Origin: Actinocatenispora comari
GTDB taxonomy: Bacteria; Actinomycetota; Actinomycetes; Mycobacteriales; Micromonosporaceae
Length of the DNA: 64,000 nucleotides
Assembly (NCBI RefSeq): GCF_017312725.1
Contig: NZ_BOPO01000004.1
Location: forward strand, 106,341-170,340
Reading direction: 5' to 3'
Part shown: positions 52,434 through 60,938 of the stretch, one piece after another
Layout of the letters: the number at the start of each line of letters is the position of its first letter
Numbering within the stretch: the stretch's first letter is position 1
Notes under the pieces: generated by a model
The model's database searches: none
Told to the model about the DNA's origin: nothing
What the model saw: only the letters and a program-made list of their open reading frames with translations
Translations under genes and position numbers: made by a program

Positions 52434-53561
52434 GTGACCGAGGAGCAACCCGAGAAGCGGGTCAGCTGGGCCGAACTGTTCTTCGATCTGGTGTTCGTGT
52501 TCGCGATCACCGAGGTCTCGGAGCTGGTGGCCGAGCACCATTCCTGGCTCGGCGTGCTGCGCGCGCTGACCGTGTTCGTGCCGCTGTACTGGACCTGGGT
52601 GGGCGCGTCGATGCAGGCGAACCTGCGCGATCTGGGGCCGATCCGGTTCCGGCTGGCGCTGTTCGCGGTGGGGTTGACCGGCCTGTTCATGGCGCTGGCG
52701 GTGCCGGCCGCGTACGGCGATCGCGGCCTGCTGTTCGCCGCCTCGTACTGGGTCGGCCGGTTGCTGCTGGCCGGGATCGCGTTCGCCGGCCGGGACCGCA
52801 AACCCAACCCGCCGTTCCTGATCGCGGCGGTGGTCTCCGGCCCGCTGCTGGTGATCGGCGGCCTCCTCGACGGTCCGGCGCGACTCGCGCTGTGGGCGAC
52901 CGCCGCGGTGATCGACCTGGCCGCGCCGACGGTCACCCGGTCCCGGCTGCGCGCGCTGCACTTCGACGCGCCGCACCTGACCGAACGGTTCGGGCTACTG
53001 GTCCTGATCGCGCTGGGCGAGTCGGTGGTCGCGATCGGCGCGCCGGCGGCCGCCGAGCACGAGCTGTCACCCGGCGTACTGGGTGCGGTGGCGGCGGCGT
53101 TCGCGCTCAGTTGCGGCCTGTGGTGGGTCTACTTCCAGTACGCGCAGGACGCGATGCGGTTCTCGATGGCCACCGCGCAGGTGCAGAACGACGTCGCCCG
53201 GCACGTCCTGTCGTACGCGCACCTGTCGTTCGTCGGGGCGATCATCGCGGCGGCGGTCGGCATGCGCGAGGCGGTCGCGCACCCCGGCGAGCACCTGAAC
53301 TGGGCGGTGACCGGCCTGCTGTACGGCGGTGCCGCGCTGTATCTCGCCACCTTCGGCTACACCCGCTGGCAGATGTTCCGGCTGGTGTCGACGACCCGGC
53401 TGGCCGCCGCCGGGGTGGTACTGGTGCTGCTGCCGATCGCGCCGTTCCTGCCCGCGCTGGCCGCGCTGGCGCTGCTCGGCACGGCGCTGGCCGCCCTCAA
53501 CGCGATCGAGTACTACCGCGTCCACAGGGCCGAACTCGCCGCCGCCCGGCAGCCCGGCTAG
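52434..53561 (+). CDS. Low temperature requirement protein A (LtrA) family membrane protein
   Basis: A 375-residue membrane protein with 10-11 hydrophobic segments. The start VTEEQPEKRVSWAELFFDLV and FVFAITEVSEL carry the LtrA signature (xWxELFFDLVFVxxI). HLTERFGLLVLIALGESVVA near residue 182 is the second conserved motif (ERFGLxxIIxLGE). The function is unknown beyond the Listeria cold-growth phenotype that named the family. GTG start. The final Gly-TAG abuts a hairpin shared with the convergent TetR gene. Confidence 0.92.
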   Translation: MTEEQPEKRVSWAELFFDLVFVFAITEVSELVAEHHSWLGVLRALTVFVPLYWTWVGASMQANLRDLGPIRFRLALFAVGLTGLFMALAVPAAYGDRGLLFAASYWVGRLLLAGIAFAGRDRKPNPPFLIAAVVSGPLLVIGGLLDGPARLALWATAAVIDLAAPTVTRSRLRALHFDAPHLTERFGLLVLIALGESVVAIGAPAAAEHELSPGVLGAVAAAFALSCGLWWVYFQYAQDAMRFSMATAQVQNDVARHVLSYAHLSFVGAIIAAAVGMREAVAHPGEHLNWAVTGLLYGGAALYLATFGYTRWQMFRLVSTTRLAAAGVVLVLLPIAPFLPALAALALLGTALAALNAIEYYRVHRAELAAARQPG

Positions 53562-53604
53562 GACGTGTCTTCATGGCTCCGCCCGAACCTCTGAAGACAC
53601 GTCC
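53561..53604. terminator. Hairpin overlapping both convergent gene ends; motif shared with 39.5 kb
   Basis: GGACGTGTCTTC (53561-53572) pairs with GAAGACACGTCC (53593-53604), a 12-bp stem and 20-nt loop. It overlaps the LtrA stop by one base and contains the last codons of the TetR gene. It may act as terminator, but a close copy of its left arm and loop (GCGTGTCTTCCTGGCTCCG) occurs at 39475-39493, hinting at a small mobile or terminal-repeat remnant. Confidence 0.55.
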
Positions 53605-54218
53605 TGGCGCGGCGGGGCGGAGAGTGCCTCCCAGGCGGCCATCGCGCAGGTGATCACGCCGTCCAGTTCGGCGCGGCCGACCCCGTCCCGGGCCTGCACC
53701 GAGAGTCCGTGCACGACGGTGAGGTAGAAGCGGGCCATCGCGTCGAGACCGCTGCGCGGCGCGGTCAGGTCGCCGTCCCGCACTCCCTGGGCGAGCCGGT
53801 CGAGGATCAGCTCGTACTGGCCGCGGCGCAGGTCGGCGAGGAACTCGCGGATCTCGTGGTTCTCCTCGGCGCCGGTCGGCGCGGCCAGCACGAGCATGCA
53901 GCCGGGCGGCGCGTCCGGCCGGGTGACCTGGTCGGCGGTGGCGTGCAGCATGGCCTCGATCGCGGCGCGGGCGGTCTGCCGGTCGCGCAGTGCCTGCCGC
54001 GGCGGCTCGCCGGCGGTCGCCCCGTACAGCGCCATGACCTTGCGGAACAGTTCGGCCTTGCTGCCGAAGCAGGCGTAGATGCTGGCCGACGCGATCCCCA
54101 TGGCGGCGGCCAGGTCGTGCAGCGAGGTGCCCTCGTAGCCGCGCGCCCAGAACACGTCGAGCGCCTGCCGCAGCGCGGTGTCCGGGTCGAACGTGCGGGG
54201 CCTGCCACGGGGTGCCAC
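53571..54218 (-). CDS. TetR/AcrR family transcriptional regulator
   Basis: A 215-residue regulator. [20 protein letters not shown] and [20 protein letters not shown] then [20 protein letters not shown] are the DNA-binding helices; [20 protein letters not shown] lies in the ligand domain. The long open frame upstream (to 54512) is non-homologous; GTG 54218 has GAGGAG at good spacing. It is divergent from the quinone oxidoreductase gene with two operator copies between. Its last codons lie inside a hairpin shared with the LtrA gene end. Confidence 0.88.
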   Translation of the reverse strand: MAPRGRPRTFDPDTALRQALDVFWARGYEGTSLHDLAAAMGIASASIYACFGSKAELFRKVMALYGATAGEPPRQALRDRQTARAAIEAMLHATADQVTRPDAPPGCMLVLAAPTGAEENHEIREFLADLRRGQYELILDRLAQGVRDGDLTAPRSGLDAMARFYLTVVHGLSVQARDGVGRAELDGVITCAMAAWEALSAPPRQDVSSEVRAEP

Positions 54219-54254
54219 CGGTCTGCGCTCCTCGTCTCGGTCGTCGGTCGACAG

Positions 54255-54332
54255 TTTGTTTGTCGATCGACCAAGTTTAGCTTGACCGCCCCCGGCGCCC
54301 GTGCGAGTATTTGTTTGTCGATCGCCAAACAA
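54255..54332. promoter_or_regulatory. Two operator copies between TetR and quinone oxidoreductase
   Basis: TTTGTTTGTCGATCG occurs at 54255-54269 and again at 54310-54324. The second copy is followed by CCAAACAA, giving a perfect TTGTTTG-8bp-CAAACAA palindrome; the first continues ACCAAGTTTA, a weaker copy. The 55-bp offset puts one site near each gene's promoter. Confidence 0.75.
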
Positions 54333-54348
54333 GAGAGTCGGCCCGATC

Positions 54349-55341
54349 ATGCCCGCCACGATGCGTGCCCTGCAGCAGACGACCCGCAGCGGCCCCCGGG
54401 ACCTTCGACTGGTCACCGACGCACCGGTCCCCAGCCCCGGCCCGGGCGAGATCCTGGTCCGGGTGACGGCGGCCGGCGTCAACTTCGTCGACCTCTCCCA
54501 GGCGCGCGGCACGTTCGCCGGCGCGCCCCGACCGCCCTACCTGGCCGGCATCGAGGGCGCCGGCGAGGTCGTCGCCGTCGGCGCCGGGGTGACCGAGCCG
54601 GCGCCCGGCAGCCACGTCGTCGGGGTGACCATCGGCGGCGGCGCCTTCGCCGAGTACCTGGTGCTGCCCGCCGCCGCGGCCCTGCCGGTACCGGACGGCT
54701 GGGCCGACGAGCAGGCGCTGGGCCTGGCGGTGAGCTGGCCGACCGCGCTGGCCGCGCTGCGGGTGGCGGGCGAGCTCGCCGCCGGCCAGACCGTGCTGAT
54801 CCACGCCGCTGCCGGCGGAACCGGCCAGGCCGCGGTACGGATCGCCAAGCACCTCGGCGCGACCGTGCTCGCCACCGCGTCCGCCGGCAAGCACGAGCTC
54901 GTCCGGTCGCTCGGCGCCGATGCGGTCCTCGACTCGCGCGACCCCGACCTCGCCGCCGCGGTACTGGCCGCCACCGGCGGCGCTGGCGCCGACCTGGTGC
55001 TGGAGTCGGCCGGCGGCGCCACCTTCGAGGCCAGCCTGGCCGCCGCCCGCCGGGTCACCGGCCGCGTCGTGGTCTACGGCCTGGCCGGCGGCGAGGCCTC
55101 GATCAGCAACTGGGACCTGGTGTACCGGCACCAGGTGCACCTCGTCGGGCTGAACCTGGGGATGCTGATCCGGTCCGCACCGCAGACCTTCGGCGCCGTG
55201 CTGGGCGAGCTGTTCGAACTGATCGGCGCCGGGGTGCTCGGCCCGGGCCGACCCACCGAGTACGACCTGGCCGACGGTGCGAAGGCGCTGGCGGCGCTGG
55301 AGTCGCGGAGCACCGTCGGCCGGCTCGCCCTGCGCCCCTGA
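54349..55341 (+). CDS. Zinc-type NADPH:quinone oxidoreductase (MDR family)
   Basis: A 330-residue enzyme of the quinone oxidoreductase branch of the medium-chain dehydrogenases. It has [20 protein letters not shown] and [20 protein letters not shown], and the NADPH motif [20 protein letters not shown] near residue 147 (AxxGGVG type). The zinc ligands of alcohol dehydrogenases are absent, as usual for this branch. It reduces quinones or enones. ATG 54349. Probably induced by reactive electrophiles through the divergent TetR. Confidence 0.9.
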   Translation: MPATMRALQQTTRSGPRDLRLVTDAPVPSPGPGEILVRVTAAGVNFVDLSQARGTFAGAPRPPYLAGIEGAGEVVAVGAGVTEPAPGSHVVGVTIGGGAFAEYLVLPAAAALPVPDGWADEQALGLAVSWPTALAALRVAGELAAGQTVLIHAAAGGTGQAAVRIAKHLGATVLATASAGKHELVRSLGADAVLDSRDPDLAAAVLAATGGAGADLVLESAGGATFEASLAAARRVTGRVVVYGLAGGEASISNWDLVYRHQVHLVGLNLGMLIRSAPQTFGAVLGELFELIGAGVLGPGRPTEYDLADGAKALAALESRSTVGRLALRP

Positions 55342-55356
55342 GCCGCCGCCGCGCCA

Positions 55357-55373
55357 CCGTCCATGGTGGACGG
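55357..55373. terminator. Short hairpin between convergent genes
   Basis: CCGTCCA-TGG-TGGACGG, a 7-bp stem and 3-nt loop 16 bp after the quinone oxidoreductase stop and just before the fucosidase stop on the other strand. Confidence 0.5.
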
Positions 55374-55376
55374 ACG

Positions 55377-57821
55377 TCAGGATTCGGCGCAGTACAGGCT
55401 GATCCGGTCCAGGTGCACGGCGGCGCGGGAGGCGAGGATGCGCAGCCGCACCGTGTCGGTGACGATCGGCCGGTCGAGCACCACGATGCGCCGCGAGCCG
55501 ACCGTACCGACGGTGGCGATCGTGGACCACCCGCCGGCACCGTCCGGTGCCTCCAGTACCGCCCGCGCCAACTGCTGGCCGTGCCGGAGGTCCTCGGCCA
55601 GGACCACCCGCTCGATCCGGGTCGCCGCCGGCAAGGTGACGGTGAGCGTGCCGGTGTCCGGGCCGGCCGTGGTCCAGTCGCTGCCGTCCCTGCCGTCGAC
55701 CACCGCACCGGGGGCGCTGCCGTCGCCGGTGACCCGGGCACCCCGGGCCAGGTCGGTCGGCATCAGCCGGCGCAGCTCGGCCCGCCACTCGGCCAGCCGG
55801 GCCACGTCGGCGGCGGCGATCCGGCCGTCGGTGTCCGGCGGTACGTTGAGCAGCAGCACCGCGTTGCGGCCGACGGACCGGTGGTACACCTCGACCAGCC
55901 GCGCCACCGACTTCGGCGCCTGGTCGGGATGGAAGAACCAGCCGTCGTGCAGCGACACGTCGCACTCGGCCGGCCACCAGGACAGCTCGGTGGCGCCGGC
56001 GTCCCGGCCGGCGAGCAGCGCGGCGTCGCTGCCCTGATCCGGCGCCGCGAAGCCGAGCGCGTAGTCCGGCGCGCCGTCGGCGCCGGTGACGGTCGGCAGC
56101 ACGCTCCACTCGTTCTCCCGGGCCACGCCGCTCTCGTTGCCGACCCACCGCACGTCCGGGCCGGTCACCGAGATCACCGCAGCCGGTGCCAGCGACCGGA
56201 TCAGCGCGTACCAGCTGGCGAAGTCGTACCGTTCGACCCTGTCCGGCGGGATCCGGCCCTGCGCGCCGTCGAACCACACCTGGTCGATCGGGCCGTACTC
56301 GGTGAGCACCTCGTACAGCTGGTTGAGCATGTAGGCGCCGTAGTCGTCGGCGGTGAGTAGCAAGGTGGGCAGGCTGCCGTCGGCGACCCGGGCCGCCCGG
56401 TCGTCGCCGGGTACCAGCGTCGGGATGGTGCGGGTGGTGCGCGCGCTGCCGTTCGCGTACACCCCGTCGTGGTACTGGTTCTCGTCCGCCGGCGACAGGT
56501 ACACACCGACGGCGATCCCGTGGGCGTGCATCGAGTTCGTGAACTCGCGCAGCACGTCGGCGGTACCGTCCCGCCACGTGCTCGCCGCGACGCCGTGCCG
56601 GGTGTAGCGCGACGGGTAGAGCACGAACCCGTCGTGGTGCTTGACCACCAGGATGGCCAGCGTGAATCCGCTGTCCCGCAACGTCCTCGCCCACTGGTCG
56701 GTGTCCAGGCCGGTGGGCGCGAACAGCTCCGGGTCCTCGGTACCGGTGCCCCACTCCTCGCCGGTGAACGTGTTCATGCCGAAGTGCAGGAACGCGGTCT
56801 GGCCCAGCCGCTGCCAGTCCAGCTGACGCTGCGACGGTCGCAGCGCGGATGCCTTGGCCACCAACGAGGTCAGGCGCTCCCCCGGCAGGATCGCGACCGG
56901 CTCGCCCGGCGCGGTGCGGTAGCCGCCGGCGGCGTCGACGCCGCCCTCGAACTCGACGTGGCCGTGAGCGGTCGACCGGACCGGTTGCAGCGCAAGGTCC
57001 GCAGTCGTGAGCGGGCCGACCTGTTGCAGCGCAAGGCCCGCGGTCGCCAACGGGCCGACCTGTTGCAGCGCAAGGTCCGCGGTCGCCAACGGGCCGACCT
57101 GTTGCAGCGCAAGGTTTGCGGTCGCCAACGGGCCGGTGCGGGCGGCGATGCGGACCCGGCGCACCGACCCGGCCAGGCCGCGCTCGGCCCCGCCCGGGTT
57201 CACCTCGGTGCCGATCCCCACGGCACTCCCCGGCGCACCGGACGCCCAGGTCGCCGCCCCCGCCGTACTCACCGCGTCCGGCAGCTGGTCGCCGTCCAGG
57301 AACGCGTGCAGCGTCGCCCCGCCGCCACCCGGCTCGTACGCGAGCGACAGCACGTGCGGCGCGCCCGCCGCCGGCGCGGCCACGGTACGGGTCGCGTCGG
57401 TCCGGCTTCCGCCGGCGAGCACCGAGAACCCGTACTGCAGCTGGTCGCCGGTGTAGCGGGCGAACACGGTGCCGCCGACCGCGAGCACCGTCGCCAGCGA
57501 TCCCTGGCCGCCGGTCGGGGTGAACGCGGCCTCGACGACGAACGGGCGCTGCACGCCGCCGCCGCTGATCGGCGCCGCCGGCGCGAACGTGAGCCCGTCC
57601 GCGCCGCCGTGCAGCACGACACCGCGGTCCACCTCGATCGCCTCGGCACCGGTACGGCGGGCCAGCGCGCCGCCCATCGTCTCGCCGGTGGCGGCGGTGT
57701 ACGCGGCACCGGCGGCGAACGACCCGCCGAACGACACGTCCAGCAGCGGTCGATCGGCGATCCGGGCGGAACGACCGCCACCGTCGACCGCGCCGGGTGG
57801 CGAGCGTCGTGGAACGGACAT
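55377..57821 (-). CDS. GH29 family alpha-L-fucosidase with N-terminal LamG-like domain
   Basis: An 814-residue protein. Residues 25-225 are a concanavalin-type LamG-like domain (VVLHGGADGLTFAPAAPISG, RPFVVEAAFTPTGGQGSLAT). Residues 229-281 are four 13-residue repeats. The GH29 barrel follows, with FLHFGMNTFTGEEWGTGTED near 343, LVVKHHDGFVLYPSRY near 394 and IDQVWFDGAQGRIPPDR near 516, where the Asp of WFDG is the expected nucleophile. A C-terminal beta-sandwich (TTAGPDTGTLTVTLPAATRI) is F5/8-like. No signal peptide is visible at this ATG or at the GTG one codon earlier, which is odd for this type. It cleaves fucosides from glycans. Confidence 0.88.
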   Translation of the reverse strand: MSVPRRSPPGAVDGGGRSARIADRPLLDVSFGGSFAAGAAYTAATGETMGGALARRTGAEAIEVDRGVVLHGGADGLTFAPAAPISGGGVQRPFVVEAAFTPTGGQGSLATVLAVGGTVFARYTGDQLQYGFSVLAGGSRTDATRTVAAPAAGAPHVLSLAYEPGGGGATLHAFLDGDQLPDAVSTAGAATWASGAPGSAVGIGTEVNPGGAERGLAGSVRRVRIAARTGPLATANLALQQVGPLATADLALQQVGPLATAGLALQQVGPLTTADLALQPVRSTAHGHVEFEGGVDAAGGYRTAPGEPVAILPGERLTSLVAKASALRPSQRQLDWQRLGQTAFLHFGMNTFTGEEWGTGTEDPELFAPTGLDTDQWARTLRDSGFTLAILVVKHHDGFVLYPSRYTRHGVAASTWRDGTADVLREFTNSMHAHGIAVGVYLSPADENQYHDGVYANGSARTTRTIPTLVPGDDRAARVADGSLPTLLLTADDYGAYMLNQLYEVLTEYGPIDQVWFDGAQGRIPPDRVERYDFASWYALIRSLAPAAVISVTGPDVRWVGNESGVARENEWSVLPTVTGADGAPDYALGFAAPDQGSDAALLAGRDAGATELSWWPAECDVSLHDGWFFHPDQAPKSVARLVEVYHRSVGRNAVLLLNVPPDTDGRIAAADVARLAEWRAELRRLMPTDLARGARVTGDGSAPGAVVDGRDGSDWTTAGPDTGTLTVTLPAATRIERVVLAEDLRHGQQLARAVLEAPDGAGGWSTIATVGTVGSRRIVVLDRPIVTDTVRLRILASRAAVHLDRISLYCAES
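56980..57136 (-). repeat. 39-bp coding tandem repeat inside the fucosidase gene
   Basis: Four in-frame units encode GPLATANLALQQV, GPLATADLALQQV, GPLATAGLALQQV and GPLTTADLALQPV. They sit exactly between the LamG-like and catalytic domains. The units differ by few bases, so the expansion is recent. Confidence 0.88.
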
Positions 57822-57870
57822 CACGACCTCCGGGTCGGGCGACAGTGCTCGGATGCGGCGGATCGGCCGG

Positions 57871-59049
57871 TCAGCCGCCCGAGACGTCGAGTTCCGCCGC
57901 CGACGGGACGGTCAGCGCGTCCCGGTCGGCCAGCCAACCCTCGGGCAGCGCCACCCGGGCCGGCGCCGACGTGCGGCCCCGCGGCTTGCCCAGCTCCGCC
58001 ACCGGGAACGGCTCCGCCGGATCCAGCTGCCCGAGCAGACCGTCCAGCTCGGACAGCGACGAGCACATCGCCAGACTGCGGCGCAGCGCGCTGCCCACCG
58101 GGAAACCCTTGAGGTACCAGGCGACGTGCTTGCGGAAGTCGACGCAGCCGTCCCGCTCCGACCCCAGCCACTCGCCCAGCAGCACCGCGTGCCGGCGCAT
58201 CGTCGCGGCCACCTCGCCGAGGGTCGGCAGCACCCGGCCGGTGCCACCGGCGAACGCGGCGGCCAGGTCGGCGAACAGCCACGGCCGGCCGAGACAGCCG
58301 CGCCCGACGACCACGCCGTCGCACCCGGTCTCCCGCACCATCCGCAGCGCGTCGTCCGCCTCCCAGATGTCGCCGTTGCCCAGCACCGGCACCGACAGCG
58401 CCGCCTTCAACGCGGCGATCGACGACCAGTCGGCGGTACCGGAGTAGCGCTGCGCGGCGGTCCGGCCGTGCAACGCCACCCAGGCCACCCCGGCGTCCTG
58501 CGCGATCCGCCCGGCGTCCAGGAACGTGAGGTGCTCGTCGTCGATGCCGCGGCGCAGCTTGACGGTCACCGGCACCCCGGCCGGTGCGGCCGCCTCCACC
58601 GCGCCGCGCACGATCGCCTCGAACAGTCGGCGCCGCCACGGCAGTGCCGAACCGCCACCCTTGCGGGTAACCTTCGGTACCGGGCAGCCGAAGTTCAGGT
58701 CGATGTGGTCGGCGAGCCCCTCGTCCACCACCATCCGCACCGCGTCGGCGGTGACCCGCGGGTCCACCCCGTACAGCTGGAGGCTGCGCGGGCGCTCGGT
58801 CGCGCCGAACTCGATCATGCGCAGCGTCTTCGGGTTGCGCTCGACCAGCGCGCGGGTGGTGACCATCTCGCACACGTACAGCCCGCCGCCGTGCTCGGCG
58901 CACAGCGCCCGGAACGCCACGTTGGTGATGCCCGCCATCGGCGCCAGCACCACCGGCGCGGGCAGCTCGTACGGGCCCAGCCGCAACGGCCCGGGCAGCC
59001 CCGTCGGGGCGCTGGCCGGTACGGACTGGTTCAGGGTCGGTGCACTCAC
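57871..59049 (-). CDS. dusB: tRNA-dihydrouridine synthase
   Basis: A 392-residue FMN enzyme that reduces specific uridines in tRNA. The FMN-binding start is VVLAPMAGITNVAFRALCAE near residue 33. The catalytic Cys is in DHIDLNFGCPVPKVTRKGGG near 115, with VKLRRGIDDEH, VALHGRTAAQRYSG, and VVVGRGCLGRPWLF closing the phosphate site. The DusB assignment within the Dus family is by resemblance only. GTG start at 59049. Confidence 0.92.
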   Translation of the reverse strand: MSAPTLNQSVPASAPTGLPGPLRLGPYELPAPVVLAPMAGITNVAFRALCAEHGGGLYVCEMVTTRALVERNPKTLRMIEFGATERPRSLQLYGVDPRVTADAVRMVVDEGLADHIDLNFGCPVPKVTRKGGGSALPWRRRLFEAIVRGAVEAAAPAGVPVTVKLRRGIDDEHLTFLDAGRIAQDAGVAWVALHGRTAAQRYSGTADWSSIAALKAALSVPVLGNGDIWEADDALRMVRETGCDGVVVGRGCLGRPWLFADLAAAFAGGTGRVLPTLGEVAATMRRHAVLLGEWLGSERDGCVDFRKHVAWYLKGFPVGSALRRSLAMCSSLSELDGLLGQLDPAEPFPVAELGKPRGRTSAPARVALPEGWLADRDALTVPSAAELDVSGG

Positions 59050-59177
59050 CCGACGAGCATGGCACGCCCCGCCGGCCGGCGCGCGCTCGGCGCGTCCCGA
59101 CGCAGGTCAGGTCACACCGACCGGAATCGGCCGTTCGGCCGAGTCCCGGACGATCGACGCATCCCTACGATCACGCC

Positions 59178-60410
59178 GTGCCCCCACCCCTGCGGTTGCC
59201 CCGCCGCATGCCCCCCGCCGCCGGCATCGCCCTCTATGCGTTCATCGTCGTGTCCTCCTGGCACCACATGCTCGGCGGCCACTGGCTCGACCCAGCTCTG
59301 CTGCGGCGCGGTCTCGCCTGCGCGGCGCTGGCACAGCTGGGCTTCCTTTGTTGCTCCGCGATCGGTGGTCTGCTCGCCGGGCTGCAACTGTCCGATGTGG
59401 ACTTCGGTACCGGCCGGGTCAGGGCAAGATGGCTGATCGGCCGGCGCATCGTCGCCGTGCGCACGGTTCCGCTGCCGATCCGGTTCGGGTTCAACCAACC
59501 GCGTACCGGCGTGCCGGCACCGCGCCGCTGGGTGGTGGCGCTCGTCCCCGCGCTGGCCAGTGCGACTGCCCTCGCTGCGACGTGGTGGCAGCTCCGGCAT
59601 CCCGAAGCAGCCGGGCCGGTACCGGCGGAGTGGCTCCGGCCGGCGACCTACACGGCGGTGCTCACGTTCGGCTGGCTGGCGGTGCTGGGCGGTCAACTGA
59701 ACGTGCCGTCCCAGCTGCCGAACCGGTGGGTGCTGTGGCATCCACGCCGGGGTGAACACGCGACGATGCCGGTCGACGGTCCTGACCGGAAACGCTTCCA
59801 GCGCATCTTCGTGGCCAGCTGCCAGGCCGACGTCGCAACCATGCGGGCCGAACGGACCGCGCTGGCAGGCAGCATCTCCGAGTTCGACTCGGTGATCCTG
59901 CAGTGCGCGGAGTGGTACCACCAGGGTCGGTACGCAACCGCCGCCACGGCGGTCGCCCCGCTCCTCGACTCTCCCGACACTGACAACCTCTCCAGCCGGT
60001 ACGCGTTCTGCACATACGCTGGATTGGCGACGATCGCCGGCCAACCGGTCGATCCGGACGTGGTGGTACGAGCGCGCGAACTCTGCCCCGTCATCGCGAC
60101 GGAGTTGCGTCGCGACCTGGCTGCCTTTGTGTTGACAGTGTTCGCCATACATGACCGGGATCATGATCTCGCACGCCGGTTCGGGCAGCAGGTGATCCGA
60201 TGGACACCGAATCGCTACGACGCGGGCGAGGCCGAGTTACTGATGGCCATCGCGGCGGCCATCGCCGGTGAGACGCAGGAAGCACGGGTGGCACTCCGGC
60301 GTGGGCGGCGTCGAGCGCCTGGCTCACCGCTGGTGGCGGTGGCGGAACGCCGCCTGGCCGAGCCGCCGGCGATCAGCATGACGGTGGACGCGGTCGGCGC
60401 CGACGACTGA
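59178..60410 (+). CDS. Membrane protein with M50-like layout but no HExxH, and C-terminal TPR-like domain
   Basis: A 410-residue protein. The N-terminal half has about four membrane segments (GIALYAFIVVSSWHH, CAALAQLGFLCCSAIGGLLA, WVVALVPALASATALAATWW, AVLTFGWLAVLGGQLNVP). LQLSDVDFGTGRVRARWLIG then RRIVAVRTVPLPIRFGF resembles the strand segment that follows HExxH in site-2 proteases, but the expected HELGH position reads AQLGF. The C-terminal half is soluble and TPR-like (CAEWYHQGRYATAATAVAPL, AGEAELLMAIAAAIAGETQE). GTG 59178 is chosen; ATG 59208 is possible. The M50 link is my inference. Confidence 0.7.
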   Translation: MPPPLRLPRRMPPAAGIALYAFIVVSSWHHMLGGHWLDPALLRRGLACAALAQLGFLCCSAIGGLLAGLQLSDVDFGTGRVRARWLIGRRIVAVRTVPLPIRFGFNQPRTGVPAPRRWVVALVPALASATALAATWWQLRHPEAAGPVPAEWLRPATYTAVLTFGWLAVLGGQLNVPSQLPNRWVLWHPRRGEHATMPVDGPDRKRFQRIFVASCQADVATMRAERTALAGSISEFDSVILQCAEWYHQGRYATAATAVAPLLDSPDTDNLSSRYAFCTYAGLATIAGQPVDPDVVVRARELCPVIATELRRDLAAFVLTVFAIHDRDHDLARRFGQQVIRWTPNRYDAGEAELLMAIAAAIAGETQEARVALRRGRRRAPGSPLVAVAERRLAEPPAISMTVDAVGADD

Positions 60411-60735
60411 CGTGGGCCGGCCCACAGGGCTGCGACCACGGCGGGCGAAGCTGCGTGTCTCTCCAGGGCCGGTGGGGGCTGGCGAGGGCTGCCGGCGGCG
60501 CGATCGGCAAACGACTGCCCGAGCAGCGGCATCATTACTGAGAGTGTTCGAATCGGTACGGGAGTTGTGAGGCGGGCTCGCGTACCGGTGTGCTCCCCGC
60601 GACACCGGGACAACACGACTCGCGGTGACTGGGCGGTTCCGTAACGCACGCCGGACTTGTCGACCCAGCAGTTTCATGATCACTGTGGGTTACGCCATGA
60701 AAGACGCGCAGAGGCTGGCCAGCAGCGACTGCGGA
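60411..60735. other. Intergenic region after the membrane protein
   Basis: GTGGGCCGGCCCAC at 60412-60425 is a perfect 14-bp palindrome right after the stop and may help end transcription. No gene is visible in the rest. The promoter for the secreted protein probably lies in this stretch. Confidence 0.45.
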
Positions 60736-60900
60736 GTGTTACCCAGGTTCAAGCGCCGCGAACCATCGTGGGTAGGCCACCCGCCGGCGAGCGACGCGCA
60801 GGCCGCCCGGTAGCACCAGCCACCGGGTCCAGGCGGATCGGGCTCCCACCCGATCAGCCCCGGCGTTAGAGGCGTCGAGGCGCGGCACGTCCCCCCGGCG
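60736..60900 (+). promoter_or_regulatory. Structured leader of the secreted lytic protein; possible c-di-AMP riboswitch
   Basis: Several stems can be drawn: CCCGGT/ACCGGG around 60808-60828, and GATCGGG-CTCCCA-CCCGATC at about 60836-60856, followed by AGCCCCGGCGTTAGAGGCG and a short stretch to the start codon. In actinomycetes, c-di-AMP (ydaO-type) riboswitches commonly precede secreted cell-wall hydrolases of this kind. Position and structure fit; I could not verify the consensus. Confidence 0.4.
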
Positions 60901-60938
60901 TGCCAGACCCCCCAAACCCCCTATACCGAAGGACTGCC

